Below the pieces are notes generated by a model. It was given only the letters and a program-made list of their open reading frames with translations, ran no database searches and was not told the DNA's origin. Positions 1 through 9,010 of a stretch of DNA of 64,000 nt are shown here, piece after piece (within the stretch, counting starts at the first letter, position 1; every line of letters starts with the position of its first letter). The DNA is from Halorientalis regularis (GTDB lineage: Archaea; Halobacteriota; Halobacteria; Halobacteriales; Haloarculaceae), in contig NZ_JALJCL010000005.1 of assembly GCF_023698535.1 (NCBI RefSeq), positions 1 to 64,000 of the forward strand, in the 5' to 3' direction. The position numbers and the translations under genes are program-made.

Positions 1-387
1 CTCAACGCCGAATTCCTCAGAAAGATAGTGACGCGCCAATGGAACAGACCACGCGGGCGCGTCGTATCCGACTTCTTCGGGTGACTCGTGAAGAGCCTCG
101 ACGAACTGCTCGTGTTCTTTCTCAGAAAGTTCGGACGGCCTGCCGTCTCGTGGTTTGTCATAGACAACCTCCTCGAACGGCTCGTCGGCGAGCCGTTCGA
201 GTCGGGTGAACCACTTTGAGGCCCAACTACTGGAAAATCCGTAGAGGTCGGCAGCATCTGTTTGCGTCAGATCGTCAATCTCCTTGTAGGTGATCGCAAC
301 CATGATCCGCTTTGTTGCGTCGGCTTCATCGACCTCCGCCAAGATCTGGCGGAGGTCTTCGACAGAGACGTTCTCCAGCCTCGCCAT
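1..387 (-). CDS. IS630-type transposase, N-terminal part (runs off the left edge)
   Basis: The minus strand reads from an ATG at 387 for 129 codons without a stop to the window edge. The translation starts MARLENVSVEDLRQILAEVD and continues with a helix-turn-helix-like segment (LTQTDAADLYGFSSSWASKW) and the motif SELSEKEHEQFVEALHESP. This is the N-terminal DNA-binding half typical of haloarchaeal IS630-family transposases. The catalytic DDE half lies outside the window. The element's outer end must lie between 387 and about 430, next to a headless membrane gene. Family assignment rests on remembered motif similarity, not a search. Confidence 0.8.
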   Translation of the reverse strand, partial: MARLENVSVEDLRQILAEVDEADATKRIMVAITYKEIDDLTQTDAADLYGFSSSWASKWFTRLERLADEPFEEVVYDKPRDGRPSELSEKEHEQFVEALHESPEEVGYDAPAWSVPLARHYLSEEFGVE

Positions 388-419
388 ACCTCTTCTCGTG
401 GCTGGAGTTCCATGAAGTT

Positions 420-578
420 TTAGCCCTCAGTATCAAGATCGTGCTGGTGCTGGTGATCGTCCTGCTCGTCGTCGAAGTCGTCGAGGAACTGGTCGGCTTC
501 GTCGTCGGCCTCGCCGGCCCCGTCCTCGCGCTGGTGGTCGTCGCCCTCATCGTCCTCTACTTCCTCGACCGCATCTGA
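420..578 (+). pseudogene. Small membrane protein, 5' end probably removed by the adjacent IS
   Basis: An open frame runs to the TGA at 576-578 and encodes two hydrophobic stretches ending ALIVLYFLDRI. This resembles short haloarchaeal two-helix membrane proteins of 50-60 residues. The frame is open upstream into the insertion sequence, but the only plausible in-frame start outside the IS is GTG at 441, inside the first helix. The simplest reading is that the IS630-type element, whose transposase starts at 387 on the other strand, replaced the original start. A short functional protein from GTG 441 cannot be excluded. Confidence 0.45.
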
Positions 579-604
579 CGACCGCGCCTGTCGCCTGTCG
601 AACC

Positions 605-856
605 ATGGGATTTAAGCTGAAACCGGTAGATATCACCGATATGGGCGAGGGGCAAGTTACGACGGCCAGCGAGGGCCGTGTTACGGCGACGAAGGTCAGA
701 AACCTCTTTATCTTCCTGGGGTTGGGGTTACTCCAGTTGATGGTCATCTTCGAGGGGCTGGCCAGCTACTGGGGAATCGTGGTTCCGCTGTTTCCGCTGT
801 TGCTGGTTCTGCTGGGGTTCGTCTCGGCAGGACTGTTGTTCATCGCGAACTTCTGA
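605..856 (+). CDS. Small two-helix membrane protein, unknown function
   Basis: The ATG at 605 opens an 83-residue protein. A polar N-terminus of about 30 residues is followed by two hydrophobic segments (roughly residues 33-52 and 59-80) separated by a short loop, so it is probably an integral membrane hairpin with the N-terminus inside. No motif points to a function. It ends 40 bases before the 2H phosphoesterase gene on the same strand. The start is the first ATG after the upstream stop. I do not recognise the family. Confidence 0.55.
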   Translation: MGFKLKPVDITDMGEGQVTTASEGRVTATKVRNLFIFLGLGLLQLMVIFEGLASYWGIVVPLFPLLLVLLGFVSAGLLFIANF

Positions 857-896
857 GCGGTCGGGACCAGCAGTCCTTTGACCGCCAGGGCCGTGG

Positions 897-1418
897 TTGG
901 AGACACGCGTGTACAGTCTGAACGTTCCGGTCCCATCGTCCGTCGCCGCCCTCGCGGGCGAGCTCGCGACGGAACTGCCGACCGCACACACCCGCGACCG
1001 GGGCCGCCACACGCTGGGTGTCAAGCGACTCGGCGGCGACGGCCCGAGCGAGTACGCCCGCCTCGAAGCCCGCACTCGGGAAGCGCTCGCCGGCACCGCC
1101 CCGTTCGACGCCCGGATCACCGGGATCGAGATCTTCGAGGAGGCCCCCGTCGGCAGTTCCCCCGTCGTCTACCTGGCCGTCGAGAGCGAGGGCCTCCACG
1201 CGCTCCACGACCACCTCTGTACGGTATTCGATCCCGTCGACGACATCGAAGGCGACGGCTACAGTCCCCACGTCACAATCGCCCGCGGCGGTGATCCGGC
1301 CGCCGCCGAGCAACTGCAGGCCCGGGAGATCGACCCCATCGAGTGGACCGTCGACGAACTCATTTTCTGGGACTCGGAGCGCATCACGCAGGTCAGCGGC
1401 GTCTCGCTGCCGGCCTGA
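897..1418 (+). CDS. 2'-5' RNA ligase family protein (2H phosphoesterase)
   Basis: The 173-residue product has the two H-x-T/S motifs of the 2H phosphoesterase superfamily: HTLGVKRL near residue 41 and SPHVTIAR near residue 123. Length matches archaeal LigT/ThpR-like proteins, which act on 2',3'-cyclic phosphate or 2'-5' RNA linkages in the cytoplasm. The likely start is TTG at 897, giving a first strand ETRVYSLNVPVP; a GTG at 909 is the alternative. It converges with the helicase gene, whose stop lies 3 bases away on the other strand. The physiological substrate is not known for haloarchaeal members. Confidence 0.85.
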   Translation: METRVYSLNVPVPSSVAALAGELATELPTAHTRDRGRHTLGVKRLGGDGPSEYARLEARTREALAGTAPFDARITGIEIFEEAPVGSSPVVYLAVESEGLHALHDHLCTVFDPVDDIEGDGYSPHVTIARGGDPAAAEQLQAREIDPIEWTVDELIFWDSERITQVSGVSLPA

Positions 1419-1420
1419 GC

Positions 1421-3625
1421 CTACGGTTTCGGCGGCGCCCCGTCCCAGGCGTCCATGTCGCCGTAGAAATTCAACATCGCGAACTTCAGCTTCTCGGAGC
1501 CGATGTCGATCATCTCCGCCCGCTCCTCCGGCGGGAACGTCTCCCGGACCGTGTAGTTGCCCAGTTCCTGCTCGCCGACCTTCGTGTAGCGTTTGTCCAC
1601 CAACACGCGCGCCCCGAAGTCCTCGGGCGAGCGCACCACCCGTCCCAGGGCCTGCCGGGTCTTGCGAACGGTCGGAATCTCGACGGCGTAGGCCCAGCCC
1701 GCGTCCTCCGTGCCCATCCACTCGCCGCCGCCGCCGTCGCCGAACGTCTCGTCGTAGGCCTCCTGGACGGCGTCCATCCGGTCGTCCAGGTGTGGGTAGG
1801 GCACGCCCACGACGACGACCGTCCGGGCGTCGCCGTCGTCGAAGCTCACGCCCTCCGTGAGCGTACCCCACAGCGAGGTAAAGAGGACGCCGTTCTCGCT
1901 GTCGGTGAACGCCTCGCGGAGTTCTTTCGCGCTGGTCGCGGGCTCGTCCAGGAACCACTCGGCGTCGGCCTGGACCCGGTCGTGGTAGCGCTCGGCCTCG
2001 CTGTAACTCGGGAAGAAGGCGAGCGTGTTGCCGGGCGTGAACCTGATCGCGTCCTCGAGCACGTCCGTCACGGTGGCCTGCACCGCGGGGTCGTCGCGCT
2101 CGCTGGAAAAGAGTGCGGGCGCTTCGACGGCGTAGGTGCGGCGGCGCTCCTCGGGGAACTGCGCGCCGTAGGCCATCGTCTCGGGGTCGTCGAGCCCCAG
2201 CACGTCCTCGGTGACCTCGAAGGGGCGGAGGGTCGCGCTCATCAGGACGCTGGCGTGGAGTTCGTCGAACAGCGACCGCGTGACCTCCTGGGGGATACAC
2301 CGGTAGAGTTCCGCCCGGCCGTACACGTCGCCGCTTTGCTCGTCCCGGCGGACGCTCACGACCGGGTAGTGCCCCTGCTCGGTCCCCTCGTCCATCCAGG
2401 CCGTGACGAACTGCACAGTTTGGAGGGTCTGACAGTCCTGGCGGGTGCTGGCCTCGCCGTTCTTGTAGGCCTCCTCGTACTTCTCGTCGAGGGCGCGACC
2501 GAACTTGAGCGCGGCCTGGAGGTCCACGTCGTAGCCCGGCCCGGTGTAGGCCTGCAGGAAGTTGATCGTCAGGTCGTCGCGACCGTCCTCGCTGGCGACG
2601 GTGAGGTCCTCCCAGTTCTCCTCGATCCGTTCGCGTTCGCCAAAGCCCAGCGCGTCGTCGTAGGTCTCGATCAGCGCCGACCGGAACGCCCGGACGACGT
2701 TCTGTGCGGCCTCGGCCTGGGGATCGTCCTGTTCGGCGAGTTCGTCCAGCGCGCCGTCCAGCGTGGTCTCCGTCAGCGTCCGGGTCGCGTGGTCCCGGGC
2801 CGCGTCCTCGACGTTGTGGGCCTCGTCGAAGACCGTGATCACGTCCTCCGGATCGCGCCCGAGCCACCGGAAGAAGTGTTCGCGGATGCCCGGATCGAGC
2901 AGGTGGTGGTAGTTACAGACCACCAGATCGACGCCCTCCATCCCCTCCTTGAGGAGTTCGTAGCCACAGAAGCCCTCCATCTCGGCGTACTCGTAGATGT
3001 CGTCTGGCTCGCGGACGTCCGCGAACAGCCACTCGTAGAAGGCGTCGGTGTCGGCGGTGAGATTCCGGTAGTAGTAGTCGCAGGTGTTCCCGTTCTCCCG
3101 GAGGTCCTCGAGGTCCTCCTCGACGGCCTCCAGTTCCTCCAGCACCGCCCCGCGGGCCTCGGCGGCCTCCTCGCTGCCGGCCTGCCCCTCCTCCAGCAGC
3201 GTCTCCTCGCGCTCGTTCAGTTCGGCCAGGTCCCGTTCCTTCTCGACGATCTCGCGGGTGGTGTCACGCAGGGCCTGACACTCCTCGTAGCCCACGTCGA
3301 TGTGGCACATCGACCCCTTCCCGCGGAAGACGACCGCCCGGATCGGCTCCTGCTCGGTGATGGCGCGGGCCTCCCGGACGAACTGGCGCATCTGCTGGTG
3401 GACGTTGGTCGTGATGACGACGGTCTTGTCTTCCTCGCGGGCGTACTCCAGGGCCGGCACCAGCGCGGCCAGCGTCTTGCCCGTCCCGGTCGCGCCCTCG
3501 AAGAGGACATCCGAGCCCTCGCCCAGCGCGTCGTGGATGCGGGCCATCGCGTCGCGCTGGTGGTCGTAGGGCTCCTCGTAGGGGAAAAAGCGCAGGTAGC
3601 CGGCCTCGTCTCCGTCGGTCGACAC
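1421..3625 (-). CDS. XPD/Rad3-like Fe-S ATP-dependent DNA helicase
   Basis: The 734-residue superfamily 2 helicase starts at GTG 3625 (VSTDGDEAGYLRFF). An open frame extends far upstream over the divergent lipoprotein gene but shows no helicase sequence there, so GTG is preferred. Visible motifs are Walker A GATGTGKT (44-51), the DEAH box VFDEAHN (near 267) and motif VI QALGRVVRSPEDFGARVLVD near the C-terminus. Four cysteines (about 107, 116, 182, 220, in MCHID, EECQ, TCDYY, FCGYELL) match the [4Fe-4S] domain of XPD/DinG helicases. A glutamate-rich coiled-coil insertion (about 125-178) separates the second and third cysteines. The expected role is 5'-3' unwinding in repair. The gene is divergent from the lipoprotein gene across 78 bases. 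Confidence 0.92.
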   Translation of the reverse strand: MSTDGDEAGYLRFFPYEEPYDHQRDAMARIHDALGEGSDVLFEGATGTGKTLAALVPALEYAREEDKTVVITTNVHQQMRQFVREARAITEQEPIRAVVFRGKGSMCHIDVGYEECQALRDTTREIVEKERDLAELNEREETLLEEGQAGSEEAAEARGAVLEELEAVEEDLEDLRENGNTCDYYYRNLTADTDAFYEWLFADVREPDDIYEYAEMEGFCGYELLKEGMEGVDLVVCNYHHLLDPGIREHFFRWLGRDPEDVITVFDEAHNVEDAARDHATRTLTETTLDGALDELAEQDDPQAEAAQNVVRAFRSALIETYDDALGFGERERIEENWEDLTVASEDGRDDLTINFLQAYTGPGYDVDLQAALKFGRALDEKYEEAYKNGEASTRQDCQTLQTVQFVTAWMDEGTEQGHYPVVSVRRDEQSGDVYGRAELYRCIPQEVTRSLFDELHASVLMSATLRPFEVTEDVLGLDDPETMAYGAQFPEERRRTYAVEAPALFSSERDDPAVQATVTDVLEDAIRFTPGNTLAFFPSYSEAERYHDRVQADAEWFLDEPATSAKELREAFTDSENGVLFTSLWGTLTEGVSFDDGDARTVVVVGVPYPHLDDRMDAVQEAYDETFGDGGGGEWMGTEDAGWAYAVEIPTVRKTRQALGRVVRSPEDFGARVLVDKRYTKVGEQELGNYTVRETFPPEERAEMIDIGSEKLKFAMLNFYGDMDAWDGAPPKP

Positions 3626-3703
3626 ACTCTCCCCTTGTTCGCTCCCGGACAAAAAGTCTCGGCGTCCACAGCACTGATTTTCCCGTGCTCGTTGTGACAG
3701 TCT

Positions 3704-4936
3704 ATGGACCGGAGACTGCTGGCCGCGTGCTGTCTGGCGCTGGTCGCGCTGGCGGGCTGTTCCGGCGGCGCTGGCGGTCCGACGCCGACGGTCGACGACG
3801 CGACCCCGACGACGACACCCACGGCCGGTGAGGGCGAACCGAACGAGACGACGGGTCTGGGCCTCTCGGTCGGCGCGGAGATCGAGGCGTCCGCACTGGT
3901 GGCAGCCCACGAGACCGCGCTGGCCAACGAGAGCTACGTGTTCCGGTCCGGATTCGGCCTCCCCGGCGGCGGACGCGAGCGCGCGTCGACGGTCGTCAGG
4001 GCCGAGGAGGGATTGTTCGAGGTCGAACGCTTCCAGTATCACCCACTCCGCGGCGAGGCCGTGGCGCTGTACGCTCGCGAGGGGCGCGAATACGTCCGGT
4101 TCGAGGACGGGCCGGTGACGAAGACGGTCGCCCAGCCCAACCGGACCGCGGTGCCGACGGGGCGGCAGGCGCTGGTCGGCGTCGAATCGCTGACGGTCAC
4201 CGACACGATCCAGCGGGACGGCGAGCGGCGGTACGTCCTCACCGCCGGACTCGACTACGAGAGCGCGGACCGGGCGCTCCCCTATCGCCGGGCAGTCGTG
4301 GACGAGCGTGGCCTGATCCACAACTACACGAGCGGGGAGTACGTCCCGCCCGAGAGCGAGCGGCCGACCGTGGGGCTTCTCGTCTCGCGCTGGTTCGACC
4401 TCTCGAACGTCGAGGCGACGACGGTCGCCGAACCCAGCTGGCTGACCGACCTCCGGACGACCGATTCGGCCGGGCCGGTGACGACCGTCGTGGACCACGC
4501 CGACCTCGACACGCGCTTTCGCGTGACGGGCACCGACGTGGAGGCGAGCGTCGAACGACTCCGCAACGACGCGGTGCTCGGGAGCGACCACGTCGACGAG
4601 TCGCGGGCGTCGCCGCTGATCGACCTGGATATCGAGGGGCAGGTCACGAACGCGACCGTCAGGGTCGGCTACGACCCCGCCGCGCTTCCCGGCGGGGCCG
4701 AGGAAGGGGGCCTCGCCGTGTTCGTCTACAACGAGTCGCTCCAGACGTACCTGCCGCTGAACACCTCGCTGGACGCGGACGCGAACGTGGCCGTCGCCAG
4801 CCGCGGGCCGCCGGTCAGGTACAGCTCCGGCGGCGGGCCGGAACAGACACTCCAGCCGACCCTCTCCGATCCGACGGCCGGCCGGCTCGTCGTCGCGGTG
4901 ATGCACACGGAGACGTGGTACTCGGCGTTCCGGTAG
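3704..4936 (+). CDS. Secreted lipoprotein, unknown function
   Basis: The 410-residue protein begins with a lipoprotein signal (MDRRLLAACCLALVALAGC, lipobox LAGC with the modified Cys at residue 19). A low-complexity Thr/Pro linker typical of haloarchaeal surface lipoproteins follows. The rest is a soluble, acidic, strand-rich domain without a recognised catalytic motif; segments such as VSRWFDLSNVEATT resemble outer-surface LolA/DUF-type haloarchaeal proteins only loosely. It should be anchored to the outer face of the membrane. It is transcribed alone and converges with the CDF transporter gene. Confidence 0.75.
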   Translation: MDRRLLAACCLALVALAGCSGGAGGPTPTVDDATPTTTPTAGEGEPNETTGLGLSVGAEIEASALVAAHETALANESYVFRSGFGLPGGGRERASTVVRAEEGLFEVERFQYHPLRGEAVALYAREGREYVRFEDGPVTKTVAQPNRTAVPTGRQALVGVESLTVTDTIQRDGERRYVLTAGLDYESADRALPYRRAVVDERGLIHNYTSGEYVPPESERPTVGLLVSRWFDLSNVEATTVAEPSWLTDLRTTDSAGPVTTVVDHADLDTRFRVTGTDVEASVERLRNDAVLGSDHVDESRASPLIDLDIEGQVTNATVRVGYDPAALPGGAEEGGLAVFVYNESLQTYLPLNTSLDADANVAVASRGPPVRYSSGGGPEQTLQPTLSDPTAGRLVVAVMHTETWYSAFR

Positions 4937-4937
4937 C

Positions 4938-5894
4938 TCAGTCGACCGGTTCGACGTAGATCCGGTTGGCGTGGGGTTCGGCCTCGCGGATGGCGGCCTC
5001 GATGTCGTCGATCACGTCGGGGCGCACGTCGGCGGTGAGGTCGTCGGCGAAGGCCACCTCGGTCGCGACCATCACCTCGCCCGGGCCGAAGTACACGGTG
5101 CGGAAGTCGACGAGTTCGTCGACGCCGTCCCAGCCGGCGATGAGGGTCCGTAGTTCCTGCTCGTCGTCGGCGGGCATGCTCTCGCCGAGCAGGAGCCGTT
5201 TGTTCTCCCAGGCCAGCGCGATGGCAAAGCCCATCAGCATGAGGCCGATGAGCAGCGCCGAGGCCGCGTCGAAGACCGAGTTCCCGGTCGCCCGCGAGAG
5301 GTAGATGCCAAAGAGTGCGATGCCCGCGCCCGCGAGCGCGATGAAGTCCTCGGTGAACGCCGTGAGGGTGGTCACGTCGGAAGTCTTCCGGAACGCCTCG
5401 CGGTAGCCGCTCCAGCCGTGGACGTCGATCTGACGTTTGAGTTCCTTGCGGGCCTTGTAGAACGCCCAGGTCTCGAAGACGATGGCCCCGATCAGGACGG
5501 CGTAGTTGACGTAGACGGGCGGGAAGGTGAGCGTGATGTCCGTGAACGGGATCGTCGGCTGGCGGGCCGCTTCGTGAGTGCCGTGTACCAGGGCGTCGTA
5601 GCCGTGCTTGGCCGACTCCCAGCCCGCGATGCCGAAGAGCAGGACGGAGACGAGGAAGCTGTAGAAAAACTGGGCCTTCCCGTAGCCGAACGGGTGGCGT
5701 CGGTCGGCGTCCTGCGCGCCGTAGCGGATGCCGATCAGCAGGAACACCTGGTTGCCCGTGTCGGAGATCGAGTGATACGTCTCGGAGAGCATCGCCGGAC
5801 TGAGCGTCAGCAGATACCCGAAGAATTTCAGGATCGCGATGGCCCCGTTGGCGATCAACGCCGCGATGACGACCCCCTTGCTGTTGCCTGCCAT
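4938..5894 (-). CDS. Cation diffusion facilitator (CDF) transporter
   Basis: The 318-residue membrane protein starts MAGNSKGVVIAALIANGAIA (ATG at 5894) and has about six transmembrane segments. CDF hallmarks include SETYHSISDTGNQVFLLIG in helix 2, equivalent to the conserved H-x3-D metal site of the family, and a second metal-site helix (TAFTEDFIALAGAGIA). A C-terminal cytoplasmic ferredoxin-like domain (about 230-318) ends ANRIYVEPVD. The family exports Zn2+, Mn2+ or Fe2+ in exchange for protons; the metal cannot be read from the sequence. The open frame extends upstream of ATG 5894, but that part overlaps the divergent phosphoesterase region and looks non-coding. Confidence 0.9.
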   Translation of the reverse strand: MAGNSKGVVIAALIANGAIAILKFFGYLLTLSPAMLSETYHSISDTGNQVFLLIGIRYGAQDADRRHPFGYGKAQFFYSFLVSVLLFGIAGWESAKHGYDALVHGTHEAARQPTIPFTDITLTFPPVYVNYAVLIGAIVFETWAFYKARKELKRQIDVHGWSGYREAFRKTSDVTTLTAFTEDFIALAGAGIALFGIYLSRATGNSVFDAASALLIGLMLMGFAIALAWENKRLLLGESMPADDEQELRTLIAGWDGVDELVDFRTVYFGPGEVMVATEVAFADDLTADVRPDVIDDIEAAIREAEPHANRIYVEPVD

Positions 5895-6000
5895 TACGGA
5901 GTGGCTCCCCCGGCAGACGCAAAGCTGTTCTGGAACCGAGCAGTTCGGCCGTCCACCGCGATCCGTCGGAGGTTTACACGGCCCCGTCGTACGCGCGGGC

Positions 6001-6504
6001 ATGCTCGCCGTCGTCTCCGACACGCACGGCCGCGATGGCCACCGGTTGGACGGCCGAACCCGCGAGGCCGTCCGCGAGGCCGACGCCGTGGTCCACGCGG
6101 GCGACTTCATGACGGAATCGGTACTGAACGCGTTTCAGGCCGAGGCCGACCGGTTCTACGGCGTCGTCGGCAACAACGACCGCCCCGCAGTCAAGGACCG
6201 CCTGCCAGCCCGGCGCGTCGTCGACCACGAGGGACTCCGACTGGTCGTCGTCCACGGCCACGAACACACGGACACCGCCCTCTCGCTTTTGGGCCGGCAA
6301 GAAGCCGCCGACCTCGTTGTCTTCGGCCACTCCCACCGGCCCGGCGTCCACGAGGGCGACGGCGTGACGCTGCTGAATCCCGGCAGTCACGCCCAGCCCC
6401 GGCGGTACCGACCGGCCCACGCGGAACTGGAGACCGACGGCGACGCGGTCGAGGGCCGACTGGTCGACCCGGACGGCACCGTCTTCGAGGAGTTTACGGT
6501 CTGA
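6001..6504 (+). CDS. YfcE/MJ0936-type metallophosphoesterase
   Basis: The 167-residue calcineurin-like phosphoesterase has all family blocks: SDTHG (6-10), HAGDF near 36, GNND near 61, VVHGHEH near 85 and FGHSHRP near 109. These residues coordinate the two metal ions. Length fits the archaeal MJ0936 family of cytoplasmic phosphodiesterases, whose natural substrate is unknown. The start ATG at 6001 gives MLAVVSDTHG, placing the first metal motif where the family has it; the longer upstream frame has no homologous sequence. The gene is divergent from the CDF transporter with 106 bases between them. Confidence 0.93.
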   Translation: MLAVVSDTHGRDGHRLDGRTREAVREADAVVHAGDFMTESVLNAFQAEADRFYGVVGNNDRPAVKDRLPARRVVDHEGLRLVVVHGHEHTDTALSLLGRQEAADLVVFGHSHRPGVHEGDGVTLLNPGSHAQPRRYRPAHAELETDGDAVEGRLVDPDGTVFEEFTV

Positions 6505-6714
6505 AAAGGCGGACGCGCCCGAAACGAGTCCGGAGGGCTTCGGAGACGAGTCGGAGACGAGTCAGGTCTCGTGGGGAGGGCCGAAGCGAGCGGGCGCACC
6601 CCACACTACAGACCCTATTTAAAAGTAGCCAGCGAAAGGTCAAACGGCCGTTTTAGCTACGGGCGAAACGAGGGAGGGGGGTCGGGTCACCCACCGACCG
6701 GCGACGGGGCGCGA

Positions 6715-7554
6715 TCAGTCCGTGAGGTACCAGACGCCCGCGACGACGGCCAGCGCGGTCACGCCGCCGACGAAGAAGAGCAACCCCGGCGGGAGCGAGA
6801 GCGCGCCGGCCACGGCGTCGCCCGCCCCCGAAGCCGCCGTCTCGGTCGCCGTTCGCGCGGCTTCGGTGGCGGTATCGAAGGTCCCACCGTCGGTGGCCTC
6901 GGGCCTGGCTGTCTCCGGTTGTGTCGGCGCGGGTGCCTCGGTGGCGTTCTGACTGCCCACGTCGGCGGCCTCCATGCCACCGCCGTCGCTGTCGGTCGAG
7001 CGGTAGCTCTCCGCTCCGGGTGTCCCCGTCGCAGTCACGGTGTCGTTACCGGCGGGCGGTGCGGCCCCCGATTCGGAACCGGCGGAGTCCCGGTTCCCGG
7101 TCGGGGTCAGGAAGCCACCGTCGCCGACGGCCGCCTGGATCGCGAGGCTGGCGATCCCGAGGATCCCGAGACTGCCCAGAAAGCGCGACAGGGCACTCCG
7201 GAGCGTGGACTTGTCGTCGTCGCCGCCGGCCATGATGACCAGCGGGCGGTCGGCGGGGGCGTAGACGTTCATCTCGCGGCCCTTCTCCGAGTAGATCGTG
7301 TCGATCACCTCGATGGCACCGGCGTCCTCCAGCTTGTTGAGGTGGTACTGGACGTTCTGGAGGGAGGTGTCGACCCGGTCGGCGAGGGCGGCGGGCGGGG
7401 CGGGGTCGTCGTGGAGTTCCGACAGGACCGAGCGGGCCGTCTCGGAGGTCAGCGCCGAGAGTACGTCGTCGGCGTCCTCTGAATCGACGCCGATGACGCG
7501 CGGCTCGGCCTCCTCGGCCGCGGACGTGTCGGGTTCGGAGGGCAACAGCGACAT
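6715..7554 (-). CDS. ArsR-like winged-helix protein with C-terminal membrane anchor
   Basis: The 279-residue protein has an N-terminal winged helix-turn-helix (about 28-95; LADRVDTSLQNVQYHLNKLE is the recognition region). A helix follows with a hydrophobic stretch (FLGSLGILGIASLAIQAAVG), then a long Thr/Ala/Glu-rich low-complexity linker, and a final transmembrane helix (LLFFVGGVTALAVVAGVWYL) before the stop. This layout is recurrent in haloarchaea and suggests a DNA-binding domain held at the membrane, perhaps sensing envelope state; that role is inferred. Upstream, 6505-6714 has no gene. The start ATG at 7554 is followed directly by acidic sequence, as usual. Confidence 0.82.
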   Translation of the reverse strand: MSLLPSEPDTSAAEEAEPRVIGVDSEDADDVLSALTSETARSVLSELHDDPAPPAALADRVDTSLQNVQYHLNKLEDAGAIEVIDTIYSEKGREMNVYAPADRPLVIMAGGDDDKSTLRSALSRFLGSLGILGIASLAIQAAVGDGGFLTPTGNRDSAGSESGAAPPAGNDTVTATGTPGAESYRSTDSDGGGMEAADVGSQNATEAPAPTQPETARPEATDGGTFDTATEAARTATETAASGAGDAVAGALSLPPGLLFFVGGVTALAVVAGVWYLTD

Positions 7555-7659
7555 CGTTCGCCGGCTATGATAGCAATCGGCATCAACTTTGTTACGTCGC
7601 TCCGGCTTCGAGCCGGCCCGAGGAAAAGGACTTTGCCCTCGCGTGGGCTACCTCGCCAC

Positions 7660-7788
7660 ATGGCCGATCTCGTACTCTGGGGGATGGTCGCCGTCATGCT
7701 GGGCTTCGTCTTCCTCGTGTACCTCTTTTTCCGCCGGACCGCCACGGCACTCAAAGAAGGGATGAACGAAGGGAAAGGGAAGCGGTAG
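7660..7788 (+). CDS. 42-residue single-helix membrane protein
   Basis: ATG 7660 gives MADLVLWGMVAVMLGFVFLV and then YLFFRR, one transmembrane helix, followed by a basic tail ending EGMNEGKGKR. Short proteins with this layout (helix plus R/K-rich cytoplasmic tail) are conserved in haloarchaea, which is why I list it. The frame is open further upstream, but residues there are Arg/Leu/Pro-rich and unlike a protein. It is divergent from the HTH gene. Function unknown. Confidence 0.6.
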   Translation: MADLVLWGMVAVMLGFVFLVYLFFRRTATALKEGMNEGKGKR

Positions 7789-7909
7789 CCGCGGGACGAT
7801 CGGTCTCCGAAGCGCTCGCTTCGCTCACCGTTCGCATCTTCGAGACCCTCCCGGCGGCCGAGTCTCGCCATCCGAAAACGATTACCGCCAACCGGCCCTC
7901 CCCCGTGAC

Positions 7910-9010
7910 ATGGACCCACGCATCCGCGAACACGCGCAGGTGCTCGCAGACGCCATCGACCTGGACACCGGCGACAACCTCGTCATCAAGGCCGAACCGG
8001 CCGCCGACGACCTGGTCGTCGCGCTCTACGAACTCGCCGGCGACCGCGGTGCCCACCCCGTCACGCTCCGGACCAACCGGAGCGGCCGCGCCATCCGTGG
8101 CTACCTCCGCTCGGCCGATCAGGCGGGCGTCGAGTTCGAGACTCCTGGCCACGAGCAGGCGCTGGTCGAGGAAGCCGACTGCCACGTCGTCATCCGCGCC
8201 AACGAGAACGTCACCGAGATGGACGACGTTGACAGCGACACCACCGCCGCGTACCAGCAGGCCCACAGCCCCATCCTGAACGAACGGCTCTCCGACCGCT
8301 GGACGCTCACCCAGCACCCCACGCCCGCCAACGCCCAGCTGGCCGAGATGTCCACCGAGGCCTACGAGAACTTCGTCTACGATGCCATCCTGAAAGACTG
8401 GGACGAACAGGAGCAGTTCCAGTCGACCATGGTCGAGATCCTCGAAGACGGCCGGCAGGTCCGCATCGTCTCGGGCGAGACGACCGACGTGACCATGTCC
8501 GTCGCGGGCAACCACGCCCTCAACGACACGAACGTCCACAACATCCCGGGCGGCGAGGTGTTCACCGCGCCCGTCCCCGACTCCGTGGAAGGCGAAGTCC
8601 TGTTCGACAAACCGGTCTACCAGAACGGCCGCGAGGTCCTCGGGGCGCGTCTGGTCTTCGAGGACGGCGAGGTCGTCGAGTACGACGCCGAGAAGAACGG
8701 CGACGTGCTGGAATCCATCCTCGAAACCGATCCCGGGGCGAAACGGCTGGGCGAACTCGGCATCGGCATGAACCGCGACATCGACCGGTTCACCTACAAC
8801 ATGCTGTTCGACGAGAAGATGGGCGACACCGTCCACATGGCCGTGGGCCGGGCCTACAAGGAGACCGTCGGCGACGACAACGAACAGAACCAGAGCGCCC
8901 AGCACGTCGATATGATCGTGGATATGAGCGAGGACTCACGGATCGAAGTCGACGGCGAGGTCGTGCAGAAAGACGGCGTCTTCCGGTTCGAAGACGGGTT
9001 CGAAGGATAG
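7910..9010 (+). CDS. M29-family aminopeptidase
   Basis: The 366-residue protein belongs to the thermophilic metalloaminopeptidase (AmpS/AmpT, M29) family. Seen in the sequence are the N-terminal segment LVIKAEPAADDLVVALYELA, the central VRIVSGETTDVTMSVAG and FTAPVPDSVEGEVLFDKPVY, and the C-terminal metal-site region GELGIGMNRDIDRFTYNMLF followed by HMAVGRAYKE and QHVDMIVDM. The family uses two metal ions to remove N-terminal residues from peptides in the cytoplasm. Length is normal. The 3' end of this gene is repeated, diverged, at 49398-49496 beyond the right end of the island, so its 3' end marks the island's left boundary. Confidence 0.9.
   Translation: MDPRIREHAQVLADAIDLDTGDNLVIKAEPAADDLVVALYELAGDRGAHPVTLRTNRSGRAIRGYLRSADQAGVEFETPGHEQALVEEADCHVVIRANENVTEMDDVDSDTTAAYQQAHSPILNERLSDRWTLTQHPTPANAQLAEMSTEAYENFVYDAILKDWDEQEQFQSTMVEILEDGRQVRIVSGETTDVTMSVAGNHALNDTNVHNIPGGEVFTAPVPDSVEGEVLFDKPVYQNGREVLGARLVFEDGEVVEYDAEKNGDVLESILETDPGAKRLGELGIGMNRDIDRFTYNMLFDEKMGDTVHMAVGRAYKETVGDDNEQNQSAQHVDMIVDMSEDSRIEVDGEVVQKDGVFRFEDGFEG

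Noticed and set aside
1343-3697. 784-codon open frame on the plus strand
   Set aside because: Antisense of the Fe-S helicase gene; rich in Arg/Val/Leu/Gly runs and without motifs. GC-rich third positions keep the opposite frame open.
7800-7830. GAAGCGCTCGCTTCG hairpin before the aminopeptidase gene
   Set aside because: Short GC hairpin in a gap of about 120 bases; could be a terminator of the preceding small gene but there is no T-run or other support.
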